From NCBI RefSeq assembly GCF_045635475.1, contig NZ_JBJGXI010000046.1:1-42179 (forward strand): a DNA stretch of 42,179 bases. The letters run 5' to 3'. The translations under genes were made by a program, and so were the position numbers. Every line of letters begins with the position of its first letter. Positions within the stretch are counted from its first letter, which is position 1. This document shows, in pieces, positions 24,305 to 33,297 of this stretch. This stretch comes from JBJGXI01 sp045635475 (GTDB lineage Bacteria; Bacillota; Bacilli; Bacillales; Amphibacillaceae). The notes under the pieces are model-generated. The model ran no database searches, was not told the DNA's origin, and saw only the letters and a program-made list of their open reading frames with translations.

Positions 24305-26208
24305 CTTTAGAAACTGAGGTGCAGGAAATCTTGAGGGCAATTGAAAAAGAACAGAATTTCTTACTGAGTGGTGGTGCGGGGAGTGGAAAAACCTATTCAT
24401 TGGTTAGTGTTATTAGGCATGTACTTGAGAAAAATCCAACAAAATATGTGGCTTGTATGACTTATACCAATGCAGCTGTTAAAGAAATCGAAGATCGAGT
24501 AAACCACAAGAATCTAAAAGTTTCCACTATTCATGACTTTCTTTGGGATAGTATTAAGCATTTCCAGAAAGAACTTAAAGCAGCTATAATCAAATTATCA
24601 AACGACAGTGAATCAAAAATATCAGTTGGTGAAGATCCAGTAGCTGAAAATTACTTTGATAACTTGGAGGATGGTATTCAATATAAAGAATATTTAAGAC
24701 TAAACGAAGGGATTTTTTCCCATAATGAGCTTTTAATTGTATCAAATTATTTATTTGAAAATTATTCGAAACTCAATGACATTGTAAAAGACAAATATCA
24801 ATACATTTTTGTTGATGAGTACCAAGATACAGACAAAGTAGTTGTAAATATATTGTTAGATCACTTCAAAAAAAGTAACAAGCGTAGTATTATCGGTTTT
24901 TTTGGGGATGCAATGCAGTCCATCTATCCTGATGGAATTGGAAACTTGGATGAATATAAGAATAATCCTTCATATTCGTTGATTGAAATAAAAAAATTAA
25001 AAAATCGAAGAAATCCTCAGAAAGTGATTGATTTAGCAAATAGACTAAGAACAGATGGAATCAAACAGGAGCCTTCAAATGATAAAAATGCACCAAATAT
25101 AGTAGGTGGAGAAGTAAAGGAGGGTAATGTTCTCTTTATTCATTCTGTTCACGGGGATGTAACGGCAGTTAAACAATACTTATCAAAGCACTATTATTGG
25201 AATTTTATGAAATCAGAGGAGACAAAGGAATTAAATTTAACTCATAACCTTATAGCTGAAAAAGCTGGATTTGGTAGTTTAATGGATATCTATGATAAAG
25301 ACCTGATATTAAAGTATAGAGATCGGATTAAGGCGTACATCAAGAAAGAAGATATTCCTTATGATTTTTCAGAAAGTACATTTGGAGAAGTAATTAAATT
25401 CTTGAAGGAAGTAAAAACAGGAAAGGAACTGAAAAAGGTTAATCCTACCGATTCAATGCAAATGTTTATAAATGATAATCCAGAATTATATGAATTTGCA
25501 TCTGATTACAACTATTCAAATTTATGTAAAATTTATGTGGATAAGGACCAGTTAATAGATGATAAAAAACAAGACGAAAATGATGAAAATAGAAAGGGAT
25601 CGAAAAGAGATAATTTAATAAAACACCTTTTTAAGATACAAAACATTATTTATCTTTATATAAATGGTCGTTTTAATGAATTTTTAAGAATAACAGATTA
25701 TAAAGATAAAATTACATGTATTCAGAATAAAAGAACATTGAAGATTAATATTGAAAGACTCACTGATACAGAAAATAAAACGATAGAAGAGATAATTAAC
25801 ATTGCACACGACACAGGTATTTGTATAATCGATGACAAACTTGAAGAATTTAAGGAGAAAAATGAGTATCTTTATAACAGAATAAAGGATGTTGCTTTCG
25901 ATGAATTCAAGAAATTATATGATTACCTTGAAGGCAAAACTCCATTTTCTACACAACATAAAACTAAGGGCACAGAGTTCGATAACGTTCTTGTCATTTT
26001 AGATAACGGTGGCTGGAATAATTATAACTTTGAAAATCTATTTTTGAATACAGGTAGAGAAAGTGTCCTAAGTCGGACACAAAAAATATTCTATGTATGC
26101 TGTACTCGTGCAAAAGAAAATCTCGCCGTATTTTATCATAACCCGAGTAAAGAAGTTATATATATAGCTGAAGAATGGTTTGGTAGGGACAATGTAATAT
26201 GTATCTAG
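24286..26208 (+). CDS. gajB: Gabija GajB-like UvrD/PcrA-type helicase
   Basis: 640 aa; start at the ATG six bases after AAGGAAGG, overlapping gajA by 19 bases, so the two are translationally coupled. Superfamily-1 motifs: Walker A GGAGSGKT (29-36), motif Ia TYTNAAVKEI, motif II FVDEYQDT (175-182), motif III GDAMQSIY, motif IV region LKNRRNPQKV, motif V QHKTKGTEFDNVLV and motif VI YVCCTRAKENL near the end. GajB senses DNA ends or single strands and works with GajA in abortive defence. Longer than the 494-aa reference GajB; the extra length is in the middle, in a charged region about 280-480 with poor resemblance to UvrD subdomains. Confidence 0.88.
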   Translation: MAEEGLTLETEVQEILRAIEKEQNFLLSGGAGSGKTYSLVSVIRHVLEKNPTKYVACMTYTNAAVKEIEDRVNHKNLKVSTIHDFLWDSIKHFQKELKAAIIKLSNDSESKISVGEDPVAENYFDNLEDGIQYKEYLRLNEGIFSHNELLIVSNYLFENYSKLNDIVKDKYQYIFVDEYQDTDKVVVNILLDHFKKSNKRSIIGFFGDAMQSIYPDGIGNLDEYKNNPSYSLIEIKKLKNRRNPQKVIDLANRLRTDGIKQEPSNDKNAPNIVGGEVKEGNVLFIHSVHGDVTAVKQYLSKHYYWNFMKSEETKELNLTHNLIAEKAGFGSLMDIYDKDLILKYRDRIKAYIKKEDIPYDFSESTFGEVIKFLKEVKTGKELKKVNPTDSMQMFINDNPELYEFASDYNYSNLCKIYVDKDQLIDDKKQDENDENRKGSKRDNLIKHLFKIQNIIYLYINGRFNEFLRITDYKDKITCIQNKRTLKINIERLTDTENKTIEEIINIAHDTGICIIDDKLEEFKEKNEYLYNRIKDVAFDEFKKLYDYLEGKTPFSTQHKTKGTEFDNVLVILDNGGWNNYNFENLFLNTGRESVLSRTQKIFYVCCTRAKENLAVFYHNPSKEVIYIAEEWFGRDNVICI

Positions 26209-26470
26209 GTTTAAACGTTTACTTTAATGGACCAATCTTGTCTTAGTGATAGAATAAGTAAAGGCCTATAAGTATGAGACTACATCCTGGCCGCACGCTC
26301 CTACTATTTTAGCATGTGATAAATACGGGCGTTTGGTTAGGCGGTAATCTCAGCAATCATCTGAAGTACTTTCTTCGCATTTTCGTTTGTTTGTCATACC
26401 CCTCCATTCTTGTGGCGAGGGAATGAGCGGATAGCACTAGCGACACACTTGGCTAATACCTGCCCCCCTC

Positions 26471-26506
26471 TTTCTCTTTGTCTTTCTCTTTGTCTTTCTC
26501 TTCCTC
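26471..26506. repeat. 12-bp pyrimidine tandem repeat
   Basis: Three units of TTTCTCTTTGTC (the third is TTTCTCTTCCTC), all pyrimidine apart from one G per full unit, preceded by CCCCCCTC. Non-coding, convergent zone between Gabija-like and McrBC operons. Confidence 0.75.
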
Positions 26507-26652
26507 TTTGTATGTTCCTATTATTGTGTCCAAATTGTTCCCCAACTTGGTCAAGGAATGTGTCGTGTCCATGAATTGGTCCTTAGACGTGGCATGTAGG
26601 ATTGCGGATCAACAGATGCCATTTAATAGATAGGGGCAAATTTTTTCAAAAA

Positions 26653-26702
26653 GGCACCTGGTACTTTCAATGCCCAGTTGTCCATTTAAAGTACCAGATG
26701 CC
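26653..26702. repeat. hairpin repeat, family 2 (GGCACCTGGTAC type, copy a)
   Basis: Arms GGCACCTGGTACTTT (26,653-26,667) and AAAGTACCAGATGCC (26,688-26,702) differ from perfect pairing by one base; loop 20 bases. A related hairpin with GGTACC/GTACCAGGTG words is at 37,283-37,322. It lies past the end of mcrC and could also serve as a terminator. Confidence 0.75.
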
Positions 26703-26769
26703 CAAATTATAAAAAGACAATTTTTTTTTGTGTTGCATATCTATATCCTCAACATCGATTATTTAAATT

Positions 26770-27981
26770 CTAACCATCGTTAAGTAACTCTTTCAAATCA
26801 TCAACACTATTCCAAAATTCATCAATCCTAACAGCTTTCATCTCAATCGTTTTATTAGTATCGACAACTTCCCATACCGGATGCTCCGCTTCACCCTCTT
26901 GTTTCGGATACAGCAGGATACAACGAATAGCCTCTTTGTATGCCGTCACATAAGCGTACATCTGATAGATATCACTTTGTTGGTAACGACTTTTTCCATG
27001 ATAGGTTGCACTTTTCCATTTTGTATCTATAATGACCTTGTTATTAACTAGAAAGTCAGGCTTCAGCAGAATATTCTCTTGCCCGCTTTTTTTATTATGT
27101 AATAATCTAGTTTTCGCATGCTGACTAATTACTGCATCTGCCCCAGCAGCAGCTTCTAGAGCCACTTCCATATATTTCTCAAACAGCAGATTCATTGGAA
27201 ATAGAAATGAAAAAGATGATGATTGCTGCCCTTTATTATAAATAGAAGCGTGTTCGATGATTAGTTTTGCAAACAATACAGCATCTCGAAATCGTTCATT
27301 TTGCCGGTTTAAGCGAACTTCGTTTAGTTTATGTGGTGGGAAGTTTACTACATCAACTTGGTCTAAATAACCTAAACAACGCTCCAACTGCAGTTTGGAA
27401 GTATGAAGTACAGATGAACTACGCACAATCTGTAATGCCGCTTTAAACAACTGATTCATACTATTATTCTCTGTTAGTTCATCGAAACTGCAATAGGCTC
27501 TCGTATGATTAAATGCATTTTGGCGGATATGATTGCTTAGCTCTAACTTCCCCTTCATCACATATAAATTTTCTTCCTGTCGTTCATAAGTTTTATAGAT
27601 ACCTTTCTTAAGTTCCTTTAATAGACGTTCTAAAAAAGCGGTAAGAAAGGCGGTAAGCAAATCAGCCGTTTCTTGTCCATTTTTCACTCTTTCATAAAAG
27701 GTGATTGGTATAAAGTTAGATACGGACAGCATAGAAAGTAGTGCTTTCCGTTCATCATCAGCAGATAAATTTATTTTTGGAACGATCTCATAACGAATAT
27801 CCGAGCATTGAATAACGCCTACAAAATTAATGAACCTTACTCGTTTATATCTCTGATCCAACACGTTCTCGTTGGGGTATCTCTCCTCTATATAACGAAT
27901 AAGCTCTTCTAATTGCACCTGAGTAACTTCATTTTCGGTAATCCAATCATAGGACTCACGCACTGTAACTAGTTTAGTCAT
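26770..27981 (-). CDS. mcrC: McrC-like nuclease subunit of McrBC restriction system
   Basis: 403 aa. The N-terminal half binds the McrB ring; the C-terminal PD-(D/E)XK nuclease shows LLKPDFL (D309) and VIIDTKWKS (D319, K321). The block ENLYVMKGKLELSNHIRQN (138-156) is typical of McrC (R-G-x-L-x motif region). McrBC cleaves DNA carrying modified cytosines between two recognition sites, powered by GTP hydrolysis in McrB. The gene overlaps mcrB by 8 bases, which implies coupled translation; AGGAG lies 13 bases before the ATG, inside mcrB. A hairpin repeat follows downstream. Confidence 0.92.
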   Translation of the reverse strand: MTKLVTVRESYDWITENEVTQVQLEELIRYIEERYPNENVLDQRYKRVRFINFVGVIQCSDIRYEIVPKINLSADDERKALLSMLSVSNFIPITFYERVKNGQETADLLTAFLTAFLERLLKELKKGIYKTYERQEENLYVMKGKLELSNHIRQNAFNHTRAYCSFDELTENNSMNQLFKAALQIVRSSSVLHTSKLQLERCLGYLDQVDVVNFPPHKLNEVRLNRQNERFRDAVLFAKLIIEHASIYNKGQQSSSFSFLFPMNLLFEKYMEVALEAAAGADAVISQHAKTRLLHNKKSGQENILLKPDFLVNNKVIIDTKWKSATYHGKSRYQQSDIYQMYAYVTAYKEAIRCILLYPKQEGEAEHPVWEVVDTNKTIEMKAVRIDEFWNSVDDLKELLNDG

Positions 27982-30547
27982 AGATGGCCATAAGCTCCTG
28001 TGTTGATAACTTCCTTTTCACTCGATATAGAACTGGAATATGATGTGATGGCCGTTGTTTAAATATTTCATTCACATTGACTTGTTCCTTATAAACAATG
28101 TAAGTATCTTCCTTTGAATTACCGATTCCTCCTAATACAAGCCCAATCTTCTCCCAATCGTCATAAAAATACTCTTGTAAAAGTGGAATAATCTTAGATT
28201 CCATAATTGCAATAATCTCTTCATCTGTTTCGGCATTAATGAAATAAGCATGTCCGATCATATGGTCACGGTCATACAGCACTTCGATGCGCTTATTAAT
28301 TTTGTTGAGCATATCTTCAACATCAATTTCATCACCAATTGATCCCAAATATTCTGGTTTTGGCATCATCTCTTCAAACACAAAACGACGACGCAACGCT
28401 GTATCTAACAGCGCAATGGAACGATCTGCTGTATTCATTGTTCCGATCACATACAGGTTTGGTGGGAGGGTAAACCTTTCCTTTGAATAAGGTAATTCAA
28501 CGATTAACTCATTATTTTCGGTTAAACGTTTATCTTCTTCTAGCAGAGTCAGTAATTCACCAAAAATTTTCGAGATATTACCACGATTCATTTCATCAAT
28601 GACAACGATGTGGCGTTTAGCGTCTGTAAAATCGAAGGATTTCTTTTCCTGCAGTGCTTTTAAGACAACAGCTTTCTTCTCGTCACCTTCAATTTCAACA
28701 CTACCCTCTTCGATCTCTTGCTCCATCTTTGTAAGAATCCAGCTTAATACGGCCCAATATCTTGTTTGGTTTGAACCACCGATGGCATCACGGACAAAGG
28801 AAACGTTATTTTTCCAATCAATATCATTCGCTTTAATATATCTAAACACGCGTGACAACCGGTCTTTAGACACAATCGAACTTGTCTTAGCATCGTCACT
28901 CGTAATTACTAAATTTTCATTAGAAGAAATATGAGAAATAACCAAGGTGCCACCTGTTTTTGACTCAAACTGAACGGACTGTCTCATACAATTGGTCACC
29001 AAGTGATCATACAATTGTTCAAAACGCACTTCTTCGGAATAGTCATTCGTATTGGTTTGCAAGCCTTCGTACATAGCTTCAATCGCCGCTCTTTTTAGAA
29101 TGCCATCGGTTGGAACAAAGTTGCCTTTCCCATCCGATTTTAATCCTTCAATAAAGTCCTCATAAGCATACGACTGATGAAAGGTTACAAAGTGGATCTG
29201 TTCTTCTTTCGTTAAACGTAAGAATTCTTGCTGAAGCGCACCTCGCCCACTTGCCAATAGCTCTTCAAAGACTTTTTCATTCATTATTTGCAGCGCACGA
29301 TCAACAACATGATACGTTTTCCCTGTTCCAGGAGGTCCATAAAGAACCAAATTGTTAGGCAGATTACTTGGTCGAGAATCTGCATCCATCGGAATGTCTG
29401 GCCTCTCTTCCCCATGCATAAATACCAAATTAATAGCACTCTTATTTTTCACTTGATTAATGGAACTTCGATAACCACCGTACCCCACATACTCGTGTAC
29501 ATCTGTATTCATCCATTCCACAGGGAGCTGATGACCATAGTCTGGTGAAAACTTGTACCCTTCGTAAGCATTTGCCGTTAGTCTTCCAACTGCACTAACT
29601 CGTAAGATCGATTTTGTCTTACCATCCACTTTACGGGTGAAGGTAGATTTAAGCGCAACATAATCCCCTTCTTGCATGGTAAAAAACTGCTTTAACGCCT
29701 TTTGCCCAGCCGAAGTCTCTTCTCTTTCGTCAATGATCTTATGTAGATCCTCATCATCAAGGTAAGGCGTTAGATCCTCTCTTAAAAACCCTATAGCCAT
29801 ACAATTATTTTGTATTAAGTAATCACTAATCGAGTGTTCACTGCCATAAGTATGGCCAACGAGCCAGTAACTGACAGTTTCATCAATGTTCATATCTCTT
29901 TCTGAAAATGTATCCCAAATAAAAAATGAAAATGCTAGATTGGACCAGTTCGCAAATAGCTCTTGCTGCTTTAATCGTTGTAGTACATAGTGGTTCAGCG
30001 CAATCGAGTTTTGAGCAGACAGTAACTCATCCTTCACACCCAATTCCATTCCAAGTTCGACAAGAATCGGTGGTGAGTAAATATTAAAAAACTTTTCAGG
30101 AACATAGATATTTAGTATTTTTAACAGCACCATATTAAACAGAGGATGCTCCATCTCACTTATCTCAGCAATTCGATCTTCTTGTGCAAGGTGAATAGCA
30201 TGAAGAATGAGTGCTTTTAACGCATCAAATTCCTTATATAATGCATCATCTTTTAAAATAACTTTATGCTGCCCATACCCTTTACAATACTCACCATTCT
30301 GCGCACGATAGATCCCAAACTTTGAAGAGTTGCCCCCACCTATGCCGGAAAGAATACCCTTTCGTTCCAACCAATAGATAAAACTTTTCTTTGATTGCGT
30401 ATCCGCATATTCCTCTACCGTCATATCTTTCAGTGAGTCGAGCGGAAATCGATCCAAGAATGATTGAAGCCCTTCTTTTTTCTCTTCTAACTTACTAGGA
30501 TCAATATGATATTGCGATCCTTTTTCGAGCAGTGTTTGGAGTTTCAT
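27974..30547 (-). CDS. mcrB: McrB-like AAA+ GTPase with modified-base-binding N-terminus
   Basis: 857 aa from the ATG six bases after GGGGGAA; an ATG seven codons earlier has no site. Residues about 225-370 look like an EVE-type modified-base reader (VSYWLVGHTYGSEHSISDYL, MAIGFLREDL, GDYVALKSTF). AAA+ domain: Walker A GPPGTGKT (404-411), an HQSYAYEDFIEG block typical of McrB, Walker B-like HIVVIDEMNRGNISKIFGEL, and sensor TMNTADRSIALLD with the arginine finger region TALRRRF. McrB uses GTP and delivers McrC. The first 200 residues are a separate helical domain. The N-terminal reader suggests a modified base as target; which one is unknown. Confidence 0.9.
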   Translation of the reverse strand: MKLQTLLEKGSQYHIDPSKLEEKKEGLQSFLDRFPLDSLKDMTVEEYADTQSKKSFIYWLERKGILSGIGGGNSSKFGIYRAQNGEYCKGYGQHKVILKDDALYKEFDALKALILHAIHLAQEDRIAEISEMEHPLFNMVLLKILNIYVPEKFFNIYSPPILVELGMELGVKDELLSAQNSIALNHYVLQRLKQQELFANWSNLAFSFFIWDTFSERDMNIDETVSYWLVGHTYGSEHSISDYLIQNNCMAIGFLREDLTPYLDDEDLHKIIDEREETSAGQKALKQFFTMQEGDYVALKSTFTRKVDGKTKSILRVSAVGRLTANAYEGYKFSPDYGHQLPVEWMNTDVHEYVGYGGYRSSINQVKNKSAINLVFMHGEERPDIPMDADSRPSNLPNNLVLYGPPGTGKTYHVVDRALQIMNEKVFEELLASGRGALQQEFLRLTKEEQIHFVTFHQSYAYEDFIEGLKSDGKGNFVPTDGILKRAAIEAMYEGLQTNTNDYSEEVRFEQLYDHLVTNCMRQSVQFESKTGGTLVISHISSNENLVITSDDAKTSSIVSKDRLSRVFRYIKANDIDWKNNVSFVRDAIGGSNQTRYWAVLSWILTKMEQEIEEGSVEIEGDEKKAVVLKALQEKKSFDFTDAKRHIVVIDEMNRGNISKIFGELLTLLEEDKRLTENNELIVELPYSKERFTLPPNLYVIGTMNTADRSIALLDTALRRRFVFEEMMPKPEYLGSIGDEIDVEDMLNKINKRIEVLYDRDHMIGHAYFINAETDEEIIAIMESKIIPLLQEYFYDDWEKIGLVLGGIGNSKEDTYIVYKEQVNVNEIFKQRPSHHIPVLYRVKRKLSTQELMAIYD

Positions 30548-30881
30548 CTGTAATTCCCCCAGTGTCATTTTATTTAATTATAAGATTTATTGGAAATGGA
30601 TGGAAGGGGTAGGGTTGTGGTAATTTGTTTGATTTATATTAGGATAGGTGTGGAGTAAGGGTTGAGGGTCAATTCTCATGTAAAGATGCAGTCATATTAT
30701 TTATCTTTCAGTAGGTTCTAGCCCTCTACTTTTAAAATAGATCTATTGAATTGTCAACACTAAATCAAAAAATTCTTCTAGTTCTGTGTTTCGAATTACT
30801 CATCTTTTCTCCCCAATTTTCAGCATAAAGTTATCCATAACTACCGAAATTTTATAGTTTTCTAGACAGCATCAAATAATT
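30548..30881. other. divergent spacer between mcrB and the RelBE-like module
   Basis: No gene seen. It holds the mcrB promoter region (AT-rich next to the start) and the left part of the toxin-antitoxin promoter. A degenerate GGGTCAATTCTC word at about 30,667 resembles the words at 9,335 and 36,095 and may be another worn interspersed repeat. Confidence 0.35.
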
Positions 30882-30921
30882 TTACATTAGATTTCATGTA
30901 ATATCTTATGTATAATATAAG
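30882..30921 (+). promoter_or_regulatory. promoter and candidate operator of the RelBE-like module
   Basis: A perfect -10 TATAAT at 30,911-30,916 stands within CTTAT...ATAAG (30,905-30,921), and a second inverted pair TTACAT/ATGTAA (30,882-30,901) covers the -35 region, where no good hexamer is seen. Antitoxins of this type normally repress their own promoter through such palindromes. Confidence 0.5.
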
Positions 30922-30974
30922 TAGGAACAGTCATACTTATTATGGAAAAAGTGAAAAAAAAGGTGGCGGTAACT

Positions 30975-31286
30975 ATGGATAAACCAGCATTTACTATTGA
31001 TCAAATAATTAAGTCTTCTGATTTAGTAAGAAGATTCAGTGAGATAAGGAAGAAAGCTAAAGAAAATCCTTACTTTATAACAGAGAACGGGCATGTAGAA
31101 ACTGTGTTACTCAGTTATGATAGTTATGAAGAGTTATACCAAAAATCCCTTTTATTTAAGGAAATGGAAGAGCGTATGGAGAAACTTGAGAATCAAATTG
31201 TAGACTATAGAATGGAAAGAGCTGAGGAAAATCCGGATCAGCTCATAGACTGGCGTACTATCCGACGTACTGCTAGTGAAGACTAA
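30975..31286 (+). CDS. Phd/YefM-like antitoxin
   Basis: 103 aa from the ATG eight bases after AAGGTGG; an ATG 11 codons upstream gives a basic extension without a close site. The N-terminal part shows the Phd/YefM/RelB pattern: SSDLVRRFSEIRKKAKENPY, FITENGHVETVLLSYDSYEELY, then a helical charged tail that would wrap the toxin. The dimeric N-terminal domain binds the promoter, the tail neutralises the toxin. Its stop overlaps the toxin start by one base (TAATG). Neighbouring palindromes fit autoregulation. Confidence 0.85.
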   Translation: MDKPAFTIDQIIKSSDLVRRFSEIRKKAKENPYFITENGHVETVLLSYDSYEELYQKSLLFKEMEERMEKLENQIVDYRMERAEENPDQLIDWRTIRRTASED

Positions 31287-31981
31287 TGGAAGATAAATTT
31301 ATTATAAAAATGGATCCTGATGCATTTAAAGAGTATGAAGATCTAGATAATTCTATTGTTGGTGAAGTTGATAAAGCACTAGAAAGTCTAGAAAAAAGAG
31401 CAGATCAAGTCGGAAAAAGACTTGGTAAAAAGCGACAAATTGATTTAACTGGATCAAAAGAAAAAAAACTAAGGAGATCTGGTGTCCGAATCATTTATAC
31501 AATAACAAATGAATATGTTGAAGTATTACAGATTGTTGTTATCCTTGCAATTGGATATAAAAAGGATGAAACTAAAATTTATAAAAACGCTCAAACCAGA
31601 TCAGCTATTTATAAAGATGTACAGATATCTAATGGAATAGAACAATGGGCTTCAACTGAACCAGAGGTATCGGAACCATCTGAATTCGATGAACCCGATA
31701 CCTTCTTATATTATATACTAGAGTACAGTGACAACCAATATGAAGCTAGACATGAAGTAATTGATTCTGTAAAAGGAAATGGTTCTAGTGCTTCTGATGC
31801 TGTTGAACAACTAGGTATCAACTTGTACCATTATGCTCAGGAATATATTGAAAATCACCATGAATACTTTAACAATCCAGAAACAAATTCGCACTTCAAA
31901 TATGTTATTAGCATAATTGAGTTAGCAGGTGCAAATAATCAAATACATAATATTATTGAAAGTCTCCATGAGAGAGAGTAG
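31286..31981 (+). CDS. RelE/ParE-like toxin with a 125-aa C-terminal extension
   Basis: 231 aa. Residues 1-105 read as a RelE/ParE toxin: a helical hairpin (EDLDNSIVGEVDKALESLE), then KRQIDLTGSKEKKLRRSGVR and IIYTITNEYVEVLQIVVIL, IGYKKDETKIYKNA. Basic residues K51, R52, R64, R65 and R69 would contact mRNA or ribosome. Ordinary members end here at 85-105 aa. The remaining 125 residues are acidic, with a Pro/Glu/Ser-rich linker (TEPEVSEPSEFDEPD) and a helical domain (FKYVISIIELAGANNQIHNI) that I do not recognise. The extension could regulate the toxin, bind a target or be a fused partner. Start overlaps the antitoxin stop. Confidence 0.8.
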   Translation: MEDKFIIKMDPDAFKEYEDLDNSIVGEVDKALESLEKRADQVGKRLGKKRQIDLTGSKEKKLRRSGVRIIYTITNEYVEVLQIVVILAIGYKKDETKIYKNAQTRSAIYKDVQISNGIEQWASTEPEVSEPSEFDEPDTFLYYILEYSDNQYEARHEVIDSVKGNGSSASDAVEQLGINLYHYAQEYIENHHEYFNNPETNSHFKYVISIIELAGANNQIHNIIESLHERE

Positions 31982-32045
31982 ATATCATAGCTTATACAAG
32001 ACCAACTTTATTCAAGGCTCATTATAAGTATTTTACCGCAGTTCT

Positions 32046-32300
32046 GTTCTGGAAGTTTAATACACGCATTATATCACCAATAAGATTATCTGCTAATGGC
32101 TGTAAGATTTCTTCAATTTCCTGGTTTTCCTCATAGATCTCCCTAGTCATCGAAAACAGTAGCATTGCATGACAGAAAGAACTATTCATCATCCCCCAAG
32201 TTAACTAGATTATACTCACGAATACGACTATCCGTCGCAAACTCAACAACTACAACCGCTTCAGCATTATAAATCCCATCATTTTCACGAAGAATACCTT
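32046..32300 (-). pseudogene. decayed osmoprotectant-binding protein gene, copy 2 (C-terminal piece)
   Basis: Minus-strand pieces GIYNAEAVVVVEFATDSRI and YNLVNLGDDE, then after stops EENQEIEEILQPLADNLIGD in another frame. These match the C-terminal lobe of OpuCC/OsmX binding proteins and, more closely, copy 1 at 21,050-21,160: by eye about four of five bases are identical over some 100 bp. Several in-frame stops show it is dead. Same orientation as copy 1. Confidence 0.75.
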
Positions 32301-32306
32301 ACTCCT

Positions 32307-33188
32307 TCACGTATACCGATACCCCGAAATAAATTCCAAAAATTCCTCTTCCATGGAATTACTGTATTTTAAAATCGCATATGCATTTGCACTCGGTAGT
32401 TCGATCTCGCTCCATTCTGCTGACATTAGTCTTCCTTCTGCCAGTTCACGCCTGCAGCTGGATAATGGCAGAAACGACACCCCGAGTCCTTCTACGATAA
32501 ATCGCTTAGAAATATGCGTCTGGGTAACGTGCATCGTTTTTATTTTTGGGTACCTCAACCGTAGCGCAGGCATAAGCTCCTTCCAATAGCTCGGGTGATT
32601 ACCTGTAATGAGATAGTTGGTTGATACTACTTCCTCGACATCAATGGCTGGGGCAGTTTCGCTGTCAAACCCATCATGAGCCATCACGAAGATCACCTCA
32701 TCCTCGTAAAATAATTCCGTCCGCAAGCTTGAATCAGATGCGGGCAAACAGGATAAACCGATATCGACCTGTTCATCTAATACGGCCTGTTCGATCAACG
32801 TTGATTCCACAATGTTTACCGAAATTTCCACCTCAGGATGCGAATTCACATACTGTTTTAGCACAAACGGCAATATTGTTTCAGCAAGCAACGGGGAAAT
32901 GGCGATGGAAAACTTCGTTCGGTAACCTTGCGAAATCGCCTGTGCATCCTTTAATCCATCTTGATATACATGCATCATTTTTTTAGCATGTGTTAAAAAA
33001 TTTCGACCTTCCTCTGTTAACAACACCTTTTTGTTCGTTCGATTGAACAAGGAAAACCCTAACTCCTTTTCTAGCTGCTTGATATGCACCGTTACCGTCG
33101 GCTGCGATACATAGAGCATCTCCGCTGTTTTACGGAAATTACCCTGATCAGCAGCTAAAATAAAGGTTCGAATCCATTCAAAATCCAC
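32307..33188 (-). CDS. citR: LysR-family regulator, probable CitR repressor of citA
   Basis: 293 aa from GTG placed six bases after GAGGTG; the longer ATG frame lacks a site. MDFEWIRTFILAADQGNFRK and AEMLYVSQPTVTVHIKQLEK form the LysR winged helix-turn-helix, followed by an effector-binding domain (FSIAISPLLAETILPFVL; VDIGLSCLP). Divergent from citA with 109 bp between, exactly the B. subtilis citR-citA arrangement where CitR represses citA. The identity rests on context plus family; LysR proteins are hard to separate by eye. Confidence 0.85.
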   Translation of the reverse strand: MDFEWIRTFILAADQGNFRKTAEMLYVSQPTVTVHIKQLEKELGFSLFNRTNKKVLLTEEGRNFLTHAKKMMHVYQDGLKDAQAISQGYRTKFSIAISPLLAETILPFVLKQYVNSHPEVEISVNIVESTLIEQAVLDEQVDIGLSCLPASDSSLRTELFYEDEVIFVMAHDGFDSETAPAIDVEEVVSTNYLITGNHPSYWKELMPALRLRYPKIKTMHVTQTHISKRFIVEGLGVSFLPLSSCRRELAEGRLMSAEWSEIELPSANAYAILKYSNSMEEEFLEFISGYRYT

Positions 33189-33297
33189 AAAAAACACCTC
33201 GGTATTAAGTTTTTTAATCATTATAATTAATAATATTTAATTTTATTAATCAATACTATCTCATATACTATTAGCAGATGACAAGGAGGGAATCGGA
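33189..33297. promoter_or_regulatory. citR-citA divergent control region
   Basis: Very AT-rich, with ATTAAT words in an inverted arrangement (around 33,222-33,247) that include T-N11-A type LysR boxes. The citA ribosome site AAGGAGGG lies eight bases before its ATG. The LysR protein probably binds here to repress citA and itself. Confidence 0.5.

Larger units (their letters stand above)
26209..26769. other. intergenic region with transposase-like scrap and repeats
   Basis: No complete gene. On the minus strand around 26,330-26,430 a short frame reads TNENAKKVLQMIAEITA and a stop, preceded by a stop-broken SFPRHKNGG; this looks like the tail of some lost protein, perhaps a transposase. Two repeats in this gap are listed separately. 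Confidence 0.4.

Noticed and set aside
26464..26514. Pyrimidine-rich repeat as a CRISPR or transposon end
   Set aside because: Units are 12 bp, directly adjacent and without spacers; no cas genes or inverted copy nearby.
32621..32986. 121-aa ORF antisense to citR
   Set aside because: Embedded in a clear LysR gene; no start signal.
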